DNA of 64,000 nucleotides from Candidatus Formimonas warabiya (GCF_002777255.1 NZ_CP017634.1:2182903-2246902), one strand, 5' to 3'; shown: positions 9,690 through 18,016, counted from the stretch's first letter. The notes: generated by a model not told the origin, from the sequence alone. Program-made: numbers and translations.

Positions 9690-9745
9690 GAAGCAAAGGA
9701 CGGCAGGGCCAGTCAGTCAAGGAATCGTCCCCTGACTCATTCAGT
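9690..9745. repeat. Dispersed palindromic element, fragment
   Basis: gaagcaaaggacgg, followed by cagtcagtcaaggaatcgtcc and cctgactcattcag, matches the two ends of the 7968-8146 and 10616-10795 elements with the centre missing. It abuts a cut attC-like half site, so the insertion or deletion removed half of that site. Confidence 0.55.
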
Positions 9746-10540
9746 CTCAGATTTTGGGAACACACTGTTATGCGATTTGCCCCCCTCAGATTTTATTGCT
9801 AAAATCTCAAAGCGATAAGTGGTTATGTAATCCTCTCCGAAGGGATAATGGACTTTACAATCTTCGGATAGATTGTTGAGTATTCGAAAGATTTGTTGTT
9901 GATTGTTTTGGGCTGTTCCCATTCTGTCAAACCATTGCGGCAATTTATAGTGATCTTTTAACAGAGAAGTATGTTGTATAGTCAATGGTAGTTCCTTTAA
10001 TAGCCGGTTCCATAGACGTGGCGAATAAGAACACTGGTGTGAACTGTCCCTTAAAAACTCGATACGATTAATTTCTTTTTCTGCTTCATCCCCATCAAAG
10101 ACCGAGCAATCAAGAATATAAAGTTTCCCTCCCGACTTTAATACCCTACACATTTCGCGAAGAGCCTTTCTCACGTCGAAGAAATGATGGGCAGCAAATC
10201 TTGAGGCAACAATGTCAAATTGACCATCAGGAATATTCAAGTTATGTACATCTTCCACCTGAAACTCAATATTGCTTATACCGGATTGCTTCGTTGCCAC
10301 TTCCGCCTCTGCCAACATTTCTGGGGTTATATCAACTGCCACCACCTTGTTAACACATTTGGCCAAGGCAATAGCTGTATGCCCTCCTCCGGTAGCAATG
10401 TCTAAGGCAGTTTCATCTGGATTCGGCTTTAAAAGATTAACCATTCTCTCCAGATCAACCGGATTTCCATGGGTAGAACTCAATCTATAATCTGAAGCCC
10501 TTTGCCCAAAATTTTTCCGAACCTCGCTTTGATTTCCCAC
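9737..10540 (-). CDS. Class I SAM-dependent methyltransferase
   Basis: 267 residues from a GTG start at 10540, which has GGGAGGGA 7 nt upstream; an in-frame ATG at 10567 lacks such a site. Rossmann motif I is ALDIATGGGHTAIALA, followed by VVAVDITPEMLAEAE (motif post-I) and IVASRFAAHHFFDVRKAL. This places it in the UbiE/Methyltransf_11 group acting on a small molecule, not DNA. The last twelve codons run through a cut attC-like arm (9746-9774) and stop in the palindromic element, so the native C-terminus may have been slightly different. It is probably the last cassette of the array. Confidence 0.8.
   Translation of the reverse strand: MGNQSEVRKNFGQRASDYRLSSTHGNPVDLERMVNLLKPNPDETALDIATGGGHTAIALAKCVNKVVAVDITPEMLAEAEVATKQSGISNIEFQVEDVHNLNIPDGQFDIVASRFAAHHFFDVRKALREMCRVLKSGGKLYILDCSVFDGDEAEKEINRIEFLRDSSHQCSYSPRLWNRLLKELPLTIQHTSLLKDHYKLPQWFDRMGTAQNNQQQIFRILNNLSEDCKVHYPFGEDYITTYRFEILAIKSEGGKSHNSVFPKSETE
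9746..9774. repeat. Half attC-like site
   Basis: ctcagattttgggaacacac followed by tgttatgcg is the right arm (plus-strand view) of the array repeat. The left arm is replaced by palindromic-element sequence ending at 9745. Confidence 0.6.
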
Positions 10541-10570
10541 ACAAGTCTCCCTCCCTAATTTAGGCATGTC

Positions 10571-10615
10571 GCATAACGTCCCGAGAAGTCCCGCAGCGTC
10601 TTATTACATTCATTA
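10571..10615. repeat. Half attC-like site
   Basis: This is the left arm only: gcataacgtcccgagaagtc, then cccgcagcgtcttattacat and tcatta. The right arm is missing because the palindromic element at 10616 starts inside the loop region. Confidence 0.6.
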
Positions 10616-10795
10616 AGGAAGCAAGGGACGGTTCGTCATTTCTTATAAAACAAGTTTAAGAGGACCCTGTTTAGACCTTATCCCTCGTTTGTTTTTTCTT
10701 CATTTTGCGTGACAGTCAAAGGAAGCGGGAGAACCATCCCTTTGCTTTACGCTAGTCAGTGAGTCAGGGAACCGTCCCCTGACTCACTGACTAGT
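10616..10795. repeat. Dispersed palindromic element, copy B
   Basis: It shares its start (ggaagcaagggacggttc), its centre and its end with copy A at 7968-8146. Its right end is a perfect 15 bp stem: GTCAGTGAGTCAGGG, loop AACCGT, CCCTGACTCACTGAC. It has no coding capacity. With the half attC site it fills the gene-free stretch 10541-10852. Confidence 0.65.
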
Positions 10796-10852
10796 GAATA
10801 AAAATCCTTTGATTCTAACTTCAGAATTTCCTCCCCTAATTTTTGTTATGTC

Positions 10853-10929
10853 GTATAACGTCTCGCGTATTCCCAAAGTCTGGTTATTACCTTCGTATTA
10901 TGTCAGCGTTCGGGAATACGCTGTTATAC
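10853..10929. repeat. attC-like site b (cassette boundary)
   Basis: GTATAAC ... GTTATAC ends, inner arms GCGTATTCCC / GGGAATACGC, spacers GTCTC on one side and T on the other. The loop carries GTCTGGTTATTAC. It lies downstream of the cupin gene in the cassette direction (minus strand). Confidence 0.8.
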
Positions 10930-11004
10930 ATCATGTGATGTCTCCATTTTAGAGTGTGCCACGATGGTGTGCCCTCGATAATTCTCACTAAACCAAATCG
11001 CACT

Positions 11005-11354
11005 TTATCCATTCGCTTTTGTTATGCGCTTTCCTCCAAATGCATGGATTGTTCTCGTTCCTGCAATGCACCTGCCCCACTGCTCTGTCCCTTTAGGATA
11101 AATAATTCATCACCAGGATTAAGCACATACTCTATATCATTAATAACAGCTATATATTTTCCGCTTACACAAACCATGTACTCATCAAATTCATGTTTAT
11201 GTTTCTTAGATACTCGATCTGAGTGACACGTCCAGAAAGCCATTTGACTACCATCAGCACCTTCATAATAATAGCCATCAATATCTTCGGTATTTTGCTC
11301 AGCACTATCAATATGGTTTGCACTATTCTCCATGAAACCTGGGAAATCCTTCAT
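11005..11354 (-). pseudogene. Cupin-domain protein gene with one-base frameshift
   Basis: The first about 88 codons encode a cupin: metal-site motif KHKHEFDEYMV (H-x-H-x-E) and VLNPGDELFIL. The current frame then gives an unlike tail and stops at 11022. One base earlier in phase, the DNA reads PKGTEQWGRCIAGTRTIHAF and GGKRI to a stop at 11005, which is the usual end of this small cupin group. Inserting one C near 11094 (ATCCTA to ATCCCTA) restores it. This is therefore either a recent frameshift or a sequencing error. Its role is unknown; single-domain cupins of this type bind a metal and small ligands. It is a member of the cassette array. Confidence 0.7.
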
Positions 11355-11471
11355 ATTCCTAACCTCTGTCTGCTCAACGAGCTTGTGATCATTACAGAAA
11401 TAATAATAAAAGCCCCATATGCCATCTTAACAAAATCCGTGCATGGTGGCGCGGCCATTACATCACATAAC

Positions 11472-11548
11472 GTATAACGCCCCGCGAAGTTCCGAAGTCT
11501 GGTTATTACTTGCATATTCTCTCAGATTCTGGAACTTTGCTGTTATAT
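11472..11548. repeat. attC-like site c (cassette boundary)
   Basis: GTATAAC ... GTTATAT ends. Inner arms GCGAAGTTCC / GGAACTTTGC. A second inner stem GAAgTCTG / CAGATTC has one extrahelical G, as in integron attC folds. Confidence 0.8.
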
Positions 11549-11573
11549 GTATTGTAGCAACCCTCTGCTCGGA

Positions 11574-11592
11574 GGCCGCCAGAACGGCGGCC
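11574..11592. repeat. Short cassette hairpin, AGAAC loop
   Basis: GGCCGCC-AGAAC-GGCGGCC, a perfect 7 bp stem. It lies between the DUF2007-like gene and its attC-like site. It is one of a family of such hairpins at cassette ends. Confidence 0.65.
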
Positions 11593-11684
11593 CTTGAGCA
11601 AACCCTTCAAATTTATGCTACCGGGGCCTCTCTTTTCTTGCAAATCAAATCACAAGGAACCTTAACATATAAAAGTTCCAATGT

Positions 11685-11933
11685 TTAACTGTGCCTACGG
11701 ATTATTTCGTTTGCCTTATATACATCTTCTTTCCTGACAAGAATTTCATAACTGTTATTTGTGTTTGATCCCATTAGCATGTCCGATTGCCTAAAAGTAT
11801 TATCGTTTGTTTTAGTTTTTGTACTTACACCATTGTCCATAAGGTTTCCCCTTATGCGAATATATTCATCGAGATTGCTTGTTAAATAAACTGTTTCCCA
11901 ACCAAAAAACATCCCTATTATCTTCTTAAACAC
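11685..11933 (-). CDS. DUF2007-like small protein
   Basis: 82 residues from a GTG start at 11933, with GGAGG 7 nt upstream; an in-frame ATG at 12020 lies in a hairpin and lacks a convincing site. The core WETVYLTSNLDEYIRIRGNL and the end SYEILVRKEDVYKANEIIRR match the DUF2007 (putative signal-transducing, PII-like ferredoxin-fold) pattern of comparing two halves of an alpha/beta unit. The molecular role is unknown. It is a single gene in its own cassette, flanked by attC-like sites at 11472 and 12061. Confidence 0.6.
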   Translation of the reverse strand: MFKKIIGMFFGWETVYLTSNLDEYIRIRGNLMDNGVSTKTKTNDNTFRQSDMLMGSNTNNSYEILVRKEDVYKANEIIRRHS

Positions 11934-12060
11934 CCTAGTTCCTCCCCAGCTCTTTATCTTTTTAAACTCCTTAGTTTTAAAGAAGCAGTTCAAAATCTTA
12001 TTCAAACAACTCCCGCGCATGGAGGCGTGGGAACAAAACCGCCCCAGACCGCTACATTAC

Positions 12061-12233
12061 GTATAACGGCCAGCTTTGCCGACGTCCTCCGGCCTTAAGG
12101 CGAAAACCAAGCCTTACTTAGCTCTTAAGTTAGGCTTGGGCGAGCCGGGTCATGCCTGACTTAGGCCGGGGGATGTGGTGCGCCCGCCCCTGAACTTAGC
12201 TTCCCGCACCCTTGCGGCAAAGCATTGTTCTAC
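12061..12233. repeat. attC-like site d, long form (173 bp)
   Basis: GTATAAC ... GTTCTAC ends. Inner arms GCTTTGCCG / CGGCAAAGC. The long GC-rich loop has its own nested stems (for example AAGCCTTACTTAG / CTTAAGTTAGGCTT). Confidence 0.7.
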
Positions 12234-12321
12234 GACGTATCCTGCCCCGTAACTCAGAGTGCGCCAAAGACGGTTCACCCTTGGACACCAAAAATAATTT
12301 TGTAATCTTTTTGTTTCACCA

Positions 12322-12942
12322 TCAAGCAATTTGGACAATTCTCGCTCCTTTACACAATGGATATGTACTAACAAATTCTGATACTGCTTGGCTCATATTT
12401 TTAAAAGACTCACCATAAAAGTACAAAGCAGTTTCCGTATTTCCTTGCCAAAACCTCTGAATATCTCCATCATATCCTACTAATCTTGATAATTCTGATA
12501 ACACAAAGTTTACATCATATTCTTTATATATCTGTTCAGGAAGGTTCACCCCATCTAGATAAATGGCTAAACCTTCTTTCCTTCCAAAAGAGATTTCTTC
12601 ATTTGTTTCCTCAATTTTTATTTTTGAACCTTTTGGTGCTCCTAGCCATTCCAACTTTTTAACTACTGCTCCAGTAACTGCCTTAACATCTTGATCGTCA
12701 TAAATTAGAATTTCTAAATCGCAAAATTGTATTTCACCGTCTTGGGTTTGCATAGTTCCACCACCAGTAACCGTACCGTAATTGTTAGATCGCATAAATT
12801 CTTCAAGTGGATCTTCATAATGAATTCCTCTATCTACTGGCATGATCTTATCATTCAGTTGAGCAATTATAAATTCTCCTGTTTCTTTATGTTCTTTTTT
12901 CTCTAAAGAGCCAAAAACTTTCTTAAATATCTCGTTAAACAT
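12322..12942 (-). CDS. Cassette-encoded protein, unknown function
   Basis: 206 residues, no signal peptide and no transmembrane segment. It contains a GGGTMQTQDGEIQFCDLEIL stretch, a Gly-rich turn leading into a beta-strand pair. Later come alternating beta/alpha segments and an aromatic C-terminal half (IQRFWQGNTETALYFYGESF). The architecture and size resemble small cytosolic immunity-type proteins, but I do not recognise the family and do not assign a function. ATG preceded by AAAGGAG. It is the only gene between attC-like sites d and e. Confidence 0.65.
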   Translation of the reverse strand: MFNEIFKKVFGSLEKKEHKETGEFIIAQLNDKIMPVDRGIHYEDPLEEFMRSNNYGTVTGGGTMQTQDGEIQFCDLEILIYDDQDVKAVTGAVVKKLEWLGAPKGSKIKIEETNEEISFGRKEGLAIYLDGVNLPEQIYKEYDVNFVLSELSRLVGYDGDIQRFWQGNTETALYFYGESFKNMSQAVSEFVSTYPLCKGARIVQIA

Positions 12943-13003
12943 TTTTCATTTCTCCTTTACTTAACTTACCGCGCCATGGATGGGCGGCCTTTCGCCACAT
13001 TTC

Positions 13004-13080
13004 GTAGAACGTCTCGCCGGTTCCCGCCGCACCCTTAACACATGCATCATCCTCCAAGTGGCGGAAACCGGCTGTTCTAC
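13004..13080. repeat. attC-like site e (cassette boundary)
   Basis: GTAGAAC ... GTTCTAC ends, perfectly complementary. Inner arms GCCGGTTcCCGCC / GGCGGAAACCGGC. Spacers GTCTC versus T. The loop (acacatgcatcatcctcca) is shared with site g. Confidence 0.8.
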
Positions 13081-13104
13081 GAAGTGGTGGGTCCCACGGA
13101 GCCT

Positions 13105-13124
13105 AGCCGCCACGGATGGCGGCT
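13105..13124. repeat. Short cassette hairpin, ACGGAT loop
   Basis: AGCCGCC-ACGGAT-GGCGGCT, a perfect 7 bp stem between the broken zinc-ribbon gene and site e. Confidence 0.65.
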
Positions 13125-13137
13125 CTCTCAGCAGATT

Positions 13138-13891
13138 TTAACTTTTCCAATCTATCTCAATACCATCAATATTACTTTCCCAACATGATTCTATGAACCT
13201 AACAATAACCTCTTCAAGAGAACTGTATTTGTCAACTTTGCTTTCTGCCAATTCGGTTGGCATTATTGGATTAGCTCGTTGGAAATGAAGTAAATACGAA
13301 CAATCAGATATTTTCTGGATAAATACTTTTTCATGTACAACTTTCCCGGCACTCCAAACTGAAGCATCAGGCGGAAAAAATAAATATCTGTTTAGGAGCT
13401 CTACAACTAAAGCTTTAATATTGCTTACAGGAATCCTATTATTCTTAAAAACTTTTCTCTCTATAACATTAACATGACCCTTGGTAATTAACTTGATTAA
13501 TATCTCTTCAAATACTTATTCCGAACCCCATTCCTTCAACACATAATCTGTACCAACTCTTAACAACTTGGGCTCTCCACCAAACCTTCCGTCAATATGA
13601 CGCTCTTCCCAGAATTGATTACATACATTACATTTGTATAAGGTTTCCCATATCGAGCTCCGCTCCACATTTAGGACAGGTTATACACTCAAAGCTTTCG
13701 CCCTGGTCGACAAAAATAACTTCTTCATAACAAGTGGAGGAAATCCCGTCATTCCATTGTCCTAAAGAAAGCAACAGCTCTTTTGCTTTACTTTGAGCTT
13801 GTTGGAAAGGCACATACCCAGGATCTATGGGTATCAACCTCAAATAAGAATCCGACATTTCTTTCCTACCTACCCTACATTCATATTTCAA
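13138..13891 (-). pseudogene. Zinc-ribbon hypothetical protein gene, frameshifted and interrupted
   Basis: The first 87 codons (start 13891) encode SDSYLRLIPIDPGYVPF and the first zinc-ribbon knuckle CPKCGAEL. That frame stops at 13628. The plus-one frame directly continues with the second knuckle YKCNVCNQFWEER and runs to an in-frame TAA at 13516-13518. It then stays open to a final TAA at 13138, reading for example ERKVFKNNRIPVSNIKAL. So at least one frameshift (near 13640) and one nonsense codon separate three coding pieces. The N-terminal part belongs to a small hypothetical zinc-ribbon family; function unknown. The part after 13516 might be a second cistron, but it has no obvious start site. 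Confidence 0.6.
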
Positions 13892-13935
13892 TAATTTTTA
13901 AAGCAGTATTAGAATATTCCGATATTGCGAATTGC

Positions 13936-14011
13936 ATATAACGTTCTCGCCATTCCCGCAGCGGCATATTACTTTCATATTGACTAAGTTGCGGGAATGG
14001 ACGTGTTATAT
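13936..14011. repeat. attC-like site f (cassette boundary)
   Basis: ATATAAC ... GTTATAT ends. Inner arms CCATTCCCGCA / TGCGGGAATGG. The loop includes CATATTACTTTCATATTG, shared with site k. The stop codon of the neighbouring Cys-rich gene lies inside its right end. Confidence 0.8.
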
Positions 14012-14506
14012 AAAGTCGCGCGTCTTCTTGTTCGGAGGCCGACAGGACGTCGGCCCCTTAATCAATGCTTTATATTGCTCCCATAATCCAAATTGTCTCG
14101 TCCACTTTGCAACCTGTACCTGTCCCATAGCTGTATTCCATTCCTTTTCTATGTCTAAATGGCACTTCCGCCCTAATCCAATACGGTCATGGTGACAAAA
14201 TCGACATTCAAGTGGCATTAAACCGGTTCCGTATAATTCACATAAGTTATCCTTAAGAAAATTACACCCTTTTTTTGCATAAAAGTTAAGAGCAAAATTC
14301 CCTTCACATCCCTTAAATGCTGGAGATAACACTCCAAATGCCATCTCAGGAGAAATTTCAAGCATCATGCGATTTCCATATCCGGCTTGAATTGCTCTTA
14401 CGACCTCTTCCACTGTCCACCATCCGGGACGTCGACAATAACTTAAACATATTTCACAGTTACAAGACTCCGAAGGTGGATATTTTTCATTAAGGGATTT
14501 AGACAT
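14006..14506 (-). CDS. Cys-rich (YkgJ/zinc-iron cluster-like) protein
   Basis: About 166 residues from an ATG at 14506 (AAGGGG upstream). It is rich in Cys: CNCEICLSYCRRPGWW at the start, then KGCEGNF, KKGCNFLKDNLCELYG and LECRFCHHD. This spacing fits the YkgJ-type putative zinc- or iron-cluster family. The function is unknown. The last 18 codons read straight through the short hairpin at 14037-14055 and the TAA lies in attC-like site f. The end of the protein is therefore supplied by cassette boundary sequence rather than family sequence. Confidence 0.65.
   Translation of the reverse strand: MSKSLNEKYPPSESCNCEICLSYCRRPGWWTVEEVVRAIQAGYGNRMMLEISPEMAFGVLSPAFKGCEGNFALNFYAKKGCNFLKDNLCELYGTGLMPLECRFCHHDRIGLGRKCHLDIEKEWNTAMGQVQVAKWTRQFGLWEQYKALIKGPTSCRPPNKKTRDFI
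14037..14055. repeat. Short cassette hairpin, AGGAC loop
   Basis: GGCCGAC-AGGAC-GTCGGCC, a perfect 7 bp stem, here inside the 3' end of the reading frame. Confidence 0.65.
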
Positions 14507-14601
14507 TGCCCCTTTTTTCTTCAATCATATCACCCTTTAAACAGAATCTTTCCCGGCCATTATCCGCCACCCGATATGGCGCCGTTCCTGCGCGTGATTT
14601 T

Positions 14602-14677
14602 ATATAACGTTCTAGGCATTCACGACGCGTCCCAAACACATCCATCATCCTCTAGTGTCGTGAATGCCGTGTTATAT
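14602..14677. repeat. attC-like site g (cassette boundary)
   Basis: ATATAAC ... GTTATAT ends. Inner arms GGCATTCACGAC / GTCGTGAATGCC. The loop (acacatccatcatcctcta) is close to that of site e. Confidence 0.8.
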
Positions 14678-14723
14678 GATGCCGTACGCCCCCAGAGACC
14701 TACCCAGAACCCGATACCAACAC

Positions 14724-15176
14724 CTAAACTCTTGTAACATAGATCCGAAAACTTTCGCCCCAAGGGTGATATCCAATTCCTATATAAGTAAAACCATACT
14801 TTTCGTAATAGCCTACATGGTCGGTACACAGATATAAATCTGAAAAGCCACCCTTTTTTGTATCGTTCTTCGCCTTTTCCAATAACAAGGAACCGAAAGC
14901 ATTACCACGATGTTCTTCTTCAATGAACAGAGCACAAACCCAAGGATACAAATCCATTCTGCTAATAAAGTCATTTGTGATTAGTCCTGCACAGCCAATG
15001 ATATCTCCACTGTTCTCTAACAAGTACCACTGTGGTAACGGTCTGGTTGAGGTGATGCAATTGGCAATACAGTCCTCATATACCATTAAAGTATCCGGAC
15101 TAGCCCATTTGCTTTGTAAATATTGAATTGCCTTGTCCTTAAATTCAGGGCTTTCTTTAACCGAAATAATACGCAC
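14724..15176 (-). CDS. GNAT family N-acetyltransferase (cassette)
   Basis: 150 residues, GTG start with GGGAGTGA 7 nt upstream. The acetyl-CoA motif is EEEHRGNAFGSLLLEKAK (R-G-N-A-F-G in place of the usual R-G-x-G-x-A/G) near residue 90, followed by LYLCTDHVGYYEKYGF, the standard C-terminal GNAT element. The N-terminal half has ENSGDIIGCAGLITND, the beta2-beta3 hairpin. The substrate is unknown. It is unlike the GNAT at 9185, so it is not a recent duplicate. Single gene between attC-like sites g and h; acetyltransferases are common integron cassette cargo. Confidence 0.8.
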   Translation of the reverse strand: MRIISVKESPEFKDKAIQYLQSKWASPDTLMVYEDCIANCITSTRPLPQWYLLENSGDIIGCAGLITNDFISRMDLYPWVCALFIEEEHRGNAFGSLLLEKAKNDTKKGGFSDLYLCTDHVGYYEKYGFTYIGIGYHPWGESFRIYVTRV

Positions 15177-15258
15177 CGTGTCACTCCCTTATTTCTACCA
15201 TTAACACTGGCGAGAAATTAACTGCTTAAAATTCCCTGCAATCGCCGCATACGGTATC

Positions 15259-15335
15259 GTATAACGTCCCGCGTATTACCGAAGTCTGGTTATTACATGC
15301 ATATTCTCTCAGATTTTGGGAATACGCTGTTATGC
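15259..15335. repeat. attC-like site h (cassette boundary)
   Basis: GTATAAC ... GTTATGC ends. Arms GCGTATTACC / GGGAATACGC with a mismatch. The interior GAAGTCTGGTTATTAC ... CTCAGATTTT is shared with sites c, l and m. Confidence 0.8.
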
Positions 15336-15355
15336 GTAGTAGCAACGTCTCTTTT

Positions 15356-15991
15356 TCACTTATCGATTAATTTCCTTAAGTACTTATCATGTAGATTGCT
15401 TATTGAGACTAAAGATATTATTGCACCTAATAGTGCCATAAACATATCCCATTGTGTATCCCAAACATCGCCTTGAGTACCCAAAAATGCATCTGCTGCG
15501 CTACCAGTGGCCTCTGCCACTCCCCATTCTATTAATTCATATGATGCACTAATTGCAAGACAGATGCTAATTATAATGAAAGATAACAATTTACTTGGTT
15601 TTAACTCTGCTTTTCGCAATAGTATTTCTCTGGCAATAATGGCGGGAATAAAACCCTGAGCAAAATGCCCCAACCTATCGTAATAATTCCTAGCAAGATC
15701 AAATGTATCTCTTATCCAATTAAATATTGGCATTTCTGCATACGTGTAGTGTCCACCAATTATCAGAATGATCGCATGTAGTAATATCAAAATATAAACT
15801 AAATTGGTCAGTCTAAATCTGTTATATGTTAAGGTTAAGACAATCAGCCCGATGAGAGCAGGAATAACTTCTAAAAACCATGTAAACAAATCTTTTGGAT
15901 TTATTACTGACCAAATCAATACGCCAAATAAGATTATCAATAATCCAGTATGTAATGGTTCAACTTTCTTAAAATTCAACCTATTGTTCAC
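15356..15991 (-). CDS. DUF2238 (YjdF-type) integral membrane protein
   Basis: 211 residues from a GTG start at 15991, preceded by GGGAGG 6 nt upstream; the longer ATG at 16033 would overlap attC-like site i. There are about six transmembrane helices. Family motifs include YDRLGHFAQGFIPAI near the middle and a conserved acidic stretch ELIEWGVAEATG followed by GTQGDVWDTQWDM. Together these are diagnostic of the DUF2238 membrane family, whose function is unknown. Single gene between sites h and i. Confidence 0.8.
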   Translation of the reverse strand: MNNRLNFKKVEPLHTGLLIILFGVLIWSVINPKDLFTWFLEVIPALIGLIVLTLTYNRFRLTNLVYILILLHAIILIIGGHYTYAEMPIFNWIRDTFDLARNYYDRLGHFAQGFIPAIIAREILLRKAELKPSKLLSFIIISICLAISASYELIEWGVAEATGSAADAFLGTQGDVWDTQWDMFMALLGAIISLVSISNLHDKYLRKLIDK

Positions 15992-16029
15992 TTTAATCCT
16001 CCCATGATTCATCTCAGAAATTGCTATAC

Positions 16030-16195
16030 GCATAACGTCCTGGGTATATACGACGTTGGGTGAGGCCGGATAAGCAAAGCATATCTTTGCAGGCTGAACC
16101 CAATGTGCTGGAGTGAGCCGTGGGAGGCAAAGCCGACCTAGGCGAACGAAAGCCGAGGAGCCCGAAGGGCCCGGAGCGTATATACGCTGTTATAC
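16030..16195. repeat. attC-like site i, long form (166 bp)
   Basis: GCATAAC ... GTTATAC ends. Arms GGTATATACG / CGTATATACGC. The long GC-rich loop has nested stems (ACGTTGGGT ... ACCCAATGT and GAGCCCGAAGGGCCC). Confidence 0.75.
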
Positions 16196-16218
16196 GAAGT
16201 GGCGGCGTACTTCACTTT

Positions 16219-16992
16219 TTATATTTTTTTACCAATATAAAAAACATATCCATAATACTGTTTGTATTTTGAATACAACTCCGCTTCATACTTCATATAT
16301 TCAACAAAAGCCTCTGCGGCTTTATTTCCAGCATTTTTTTTCAAAAATGTTTTTTGTATTGCTTTCTGCGGAATAAAATAAGTATCCGTCCAGCATTTTT
16401 CAGGCAATGTAAATGCGGCAACAAGACTATAACCGGCTTTTTGCATTATTGAAATATTATGCCCTATTGTACCTATTTCAGGAACAGCATCAACCCAAAA
16501 CTTTTCAATTTCAGTAGGTCGTTCATCGGTAAACCATGACTCATATGTCACAGCAATATAGCCGTCTTTTTTTAGAAAGCCTTTCCAATAATTCAAGCCT
16601 TTTTCAAAACCTATATTGGCAATAGCCCCTTCAGACCATATAACATCAAATTCTTCATTTTGAAACGGTAAATTATCCATTGAACCGACAATGCCTTTTA
16701 CCCTATTCTGCAAACCGAGCTTTTCAGCGTTTGTATTAAATTTTCCAATAAAATCGGGAAAAATATCAAGCCCAGTAATGGTTCCTTTTGTATTTTGTGC
16801 AAGAGTCATTGTTTGACCGCCTGTTCCACAAGCAAAATCCGCAATTTTTAATTCATTTGAAAAATTGTCAATAAAACTTAATGCCCTAATAGTAGATTCA
16901 GGGCTACCAGGTCCCTGCCGTTCCAACCTTCCAAAATAATCACAAATTAAGTTTGAATCAAAATCGCGAATTAATGTTTCTTCGTTTTCCAT
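16219..16992 (-). CDS. Class I SAM-dependent methyltransferase (cassette)
   Basis: 257 residues, ATG preceded by AAGGAG. Motif I is [17 protein letters not shown], followed by [15 protein letters not shown] and [20 protein letters not shown] (motif II region). This matches the small-molecule Methyltransf_11/25 group. The N-terminus ([20 protein letters not shown] type) is typical of a clostridial subfamily of unknown substrate. It is distinct in sequence from the methyltransferase at 9737, so they are independent acquisitions. Single gene between sites i and j. Confidence 0.8.
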   Translation of the reverse strand: MENEETLIRDFDSNLICDYFGRLERQGPGSPESTIRALSFIDNFSNELKIADFACGTGGQTMTLAQNTKGTITGLDIFPDFIGKFNTNAEKLGLQNRVKGIVGSMDNLPFQNEEFDVIWSEGAIANIGFEKGLNYWKGFLKKDGYIAVTYESWFTDERPTEIEKFWVDAVPEIGTIGHNISIMQKAGYSLVAAFTLPEKCWTDTYFIPQKAIQKTFLKKNAGNKAAEAFVEYMKYEAELYSKYKQYYGYVFYIGKKI

Positions 16993-17068
16993 ATGTAAAC
17001 TCCTTAATCCAATGTAGCATCAATTATTCTTTTTCAATATATTTTTCCACCAATTTAGCCGCCATTTC

Positions 17069-17146
17069 GTATAACGTCCCGAGGGTTTGCGATGTCGGGT
17101 TATTACATTCATATTCTCTCCGATGTCGCTAAACCCTCTGTTATGC
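17069..17146. repeat. attC-like site j (cassette boundary)
   Basis: GTATAAC ... GTTATGC ends. Arms GAGGGTTTgCGA / TCGCTAAACCCTC. The loop GGGTTATTACATTCATATT is related to sites b, c, h and l although the arms differ. Confidence 0.8.
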
Positions 17147-17185
17147 GCTGTTGGCTTCCCCAGATTTAGGCTAACCAACTTCTCT

Positions 17186-17890
17186 TTAGTATTTAAGCAG
17201 TTCCGATACCGTTTTGAACGAATAGCCCTGTCGTCTCAACCCTAAAACTATCCCCCTAATGGATTTCATTGATTCCCTTCGACTATCGTACATGACGTGT
17301 AGCAGAATAATAGACCCAGGTTTGGTATTCTCCAAAACATGTTTAGTAATCTTTTCAGAGCTATCCGCTACATCCGGGTACGAATCCGGTTCGATATCCC
17401 ACATTATGGTCTTACGATTATGTTGTTTTAAGTAATAAGGTAGCACGAATAACTTCTTGCCGTTTGGTGGCCTAAAAACAATTTCTCTATCATAACCTGC
17501 TTCTTTAATTAGTTGGTCTGTTTTTTCGATCTCCCCCCGAACGTAGTTATATGACTTCAGGACCATTCGATTATGTGAGTAGGTATGGTTTCCTAATTCG
17601 TGTCCAGCTGCAACAATCCTTTTTCCCTGGGACATGTTCTTTTCCAGGTCTGAACCTATTACAAAAAAAGTTGCCTTAATATTTAGATCGTTGAGAATGG
17701 ATAAAATCTCGTCCGTCTTATCGGTTGGTCCATCATCGAAGGTTAAAGCAACTACTTTTTCGCTTGTATCAACTCGAGGGTAGATTTCACCAAAAAGCTG
17801 AAATGTTCGGGATTTTGATACGCTCCATAGTGCCAAAGTAATGACAAATAGCAGCGCAACAGATGATAAAGCTAATAAGCCTTTCTTCAA
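17186..17890 (-). CDS. Polysaccharide deacetylase (NodB domain)
   Basis: 234 residues. An N-terminal signal anchor (residues 4-24) puts the enzyme outside the membrane. The NodB catalytic motifs are complete: TFDDGP (catalytic and metal Asp), GNHTYSH (metal His pair), RPPNG, WDIEPDSY and IILLH. Such enzymes remove N- or O-acetyl groups from cell-wall GlcNAc/MurNAc or other polysaccharides. It is close in layout to PdaA/PgdA-type peptidoglycan deacetylases, though the target is not shown by sequence. Single gene between attC-like sites j and k. Confidence 0.85.
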   Translation of the reverse strand: MKKGLLALSSVALLFVITLALWSVSKSRTFQLFGEIYPRVDTSEKVVALTFDDGPTDKTDEILSILNDLNIKATFFVIGSDLEKNMSQGKRIVAAGHELGNHTYSHNRMVLKSYNYVRGEIEKTDQLIKEAGYDREIVFRPPNGKKLFVLPYYLKQHNRKTIMWDIEPDSYPDVADSSEKITKHVLENTKPGSIILLHVMYDSRRESMKSIRGIVLGLRRQGYSFKTVSELLKY

Positions 17891-17928
17891 ATTCTATTCC
17901 CCCATTTATTTCTTGAATAGCCAATTGC

Positions 17929-18002
17929 ACATAACTTTCTAGGCATTCACGAAGCGTCATACTACTTTCATATTGGTAAGTTTCGTGAATGCCGTGTTAG
18001 GC
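17929..18002. repeat. attC-like site k (cassette boundary)
   Basis: ACATAAC ... GTTAGGC ends; the latter is the canonical integron core form GTTRRRY. Arms GGCATTCACGAA / TTCGTGAATGCC. Loop shared with site f. Confidence 0.8.
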
Positions 18003-18016
18003 GATGGAAGTCTCCC

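Noticed and set aside
12061..12233. Long GC-rich repeat d as a structured RNA or riboswitch
   Set aside because: Its ends have the same core and arm layout as the short attC-like sites, and it lies at a cassette boundary; the long-loop attC reading is simpler.
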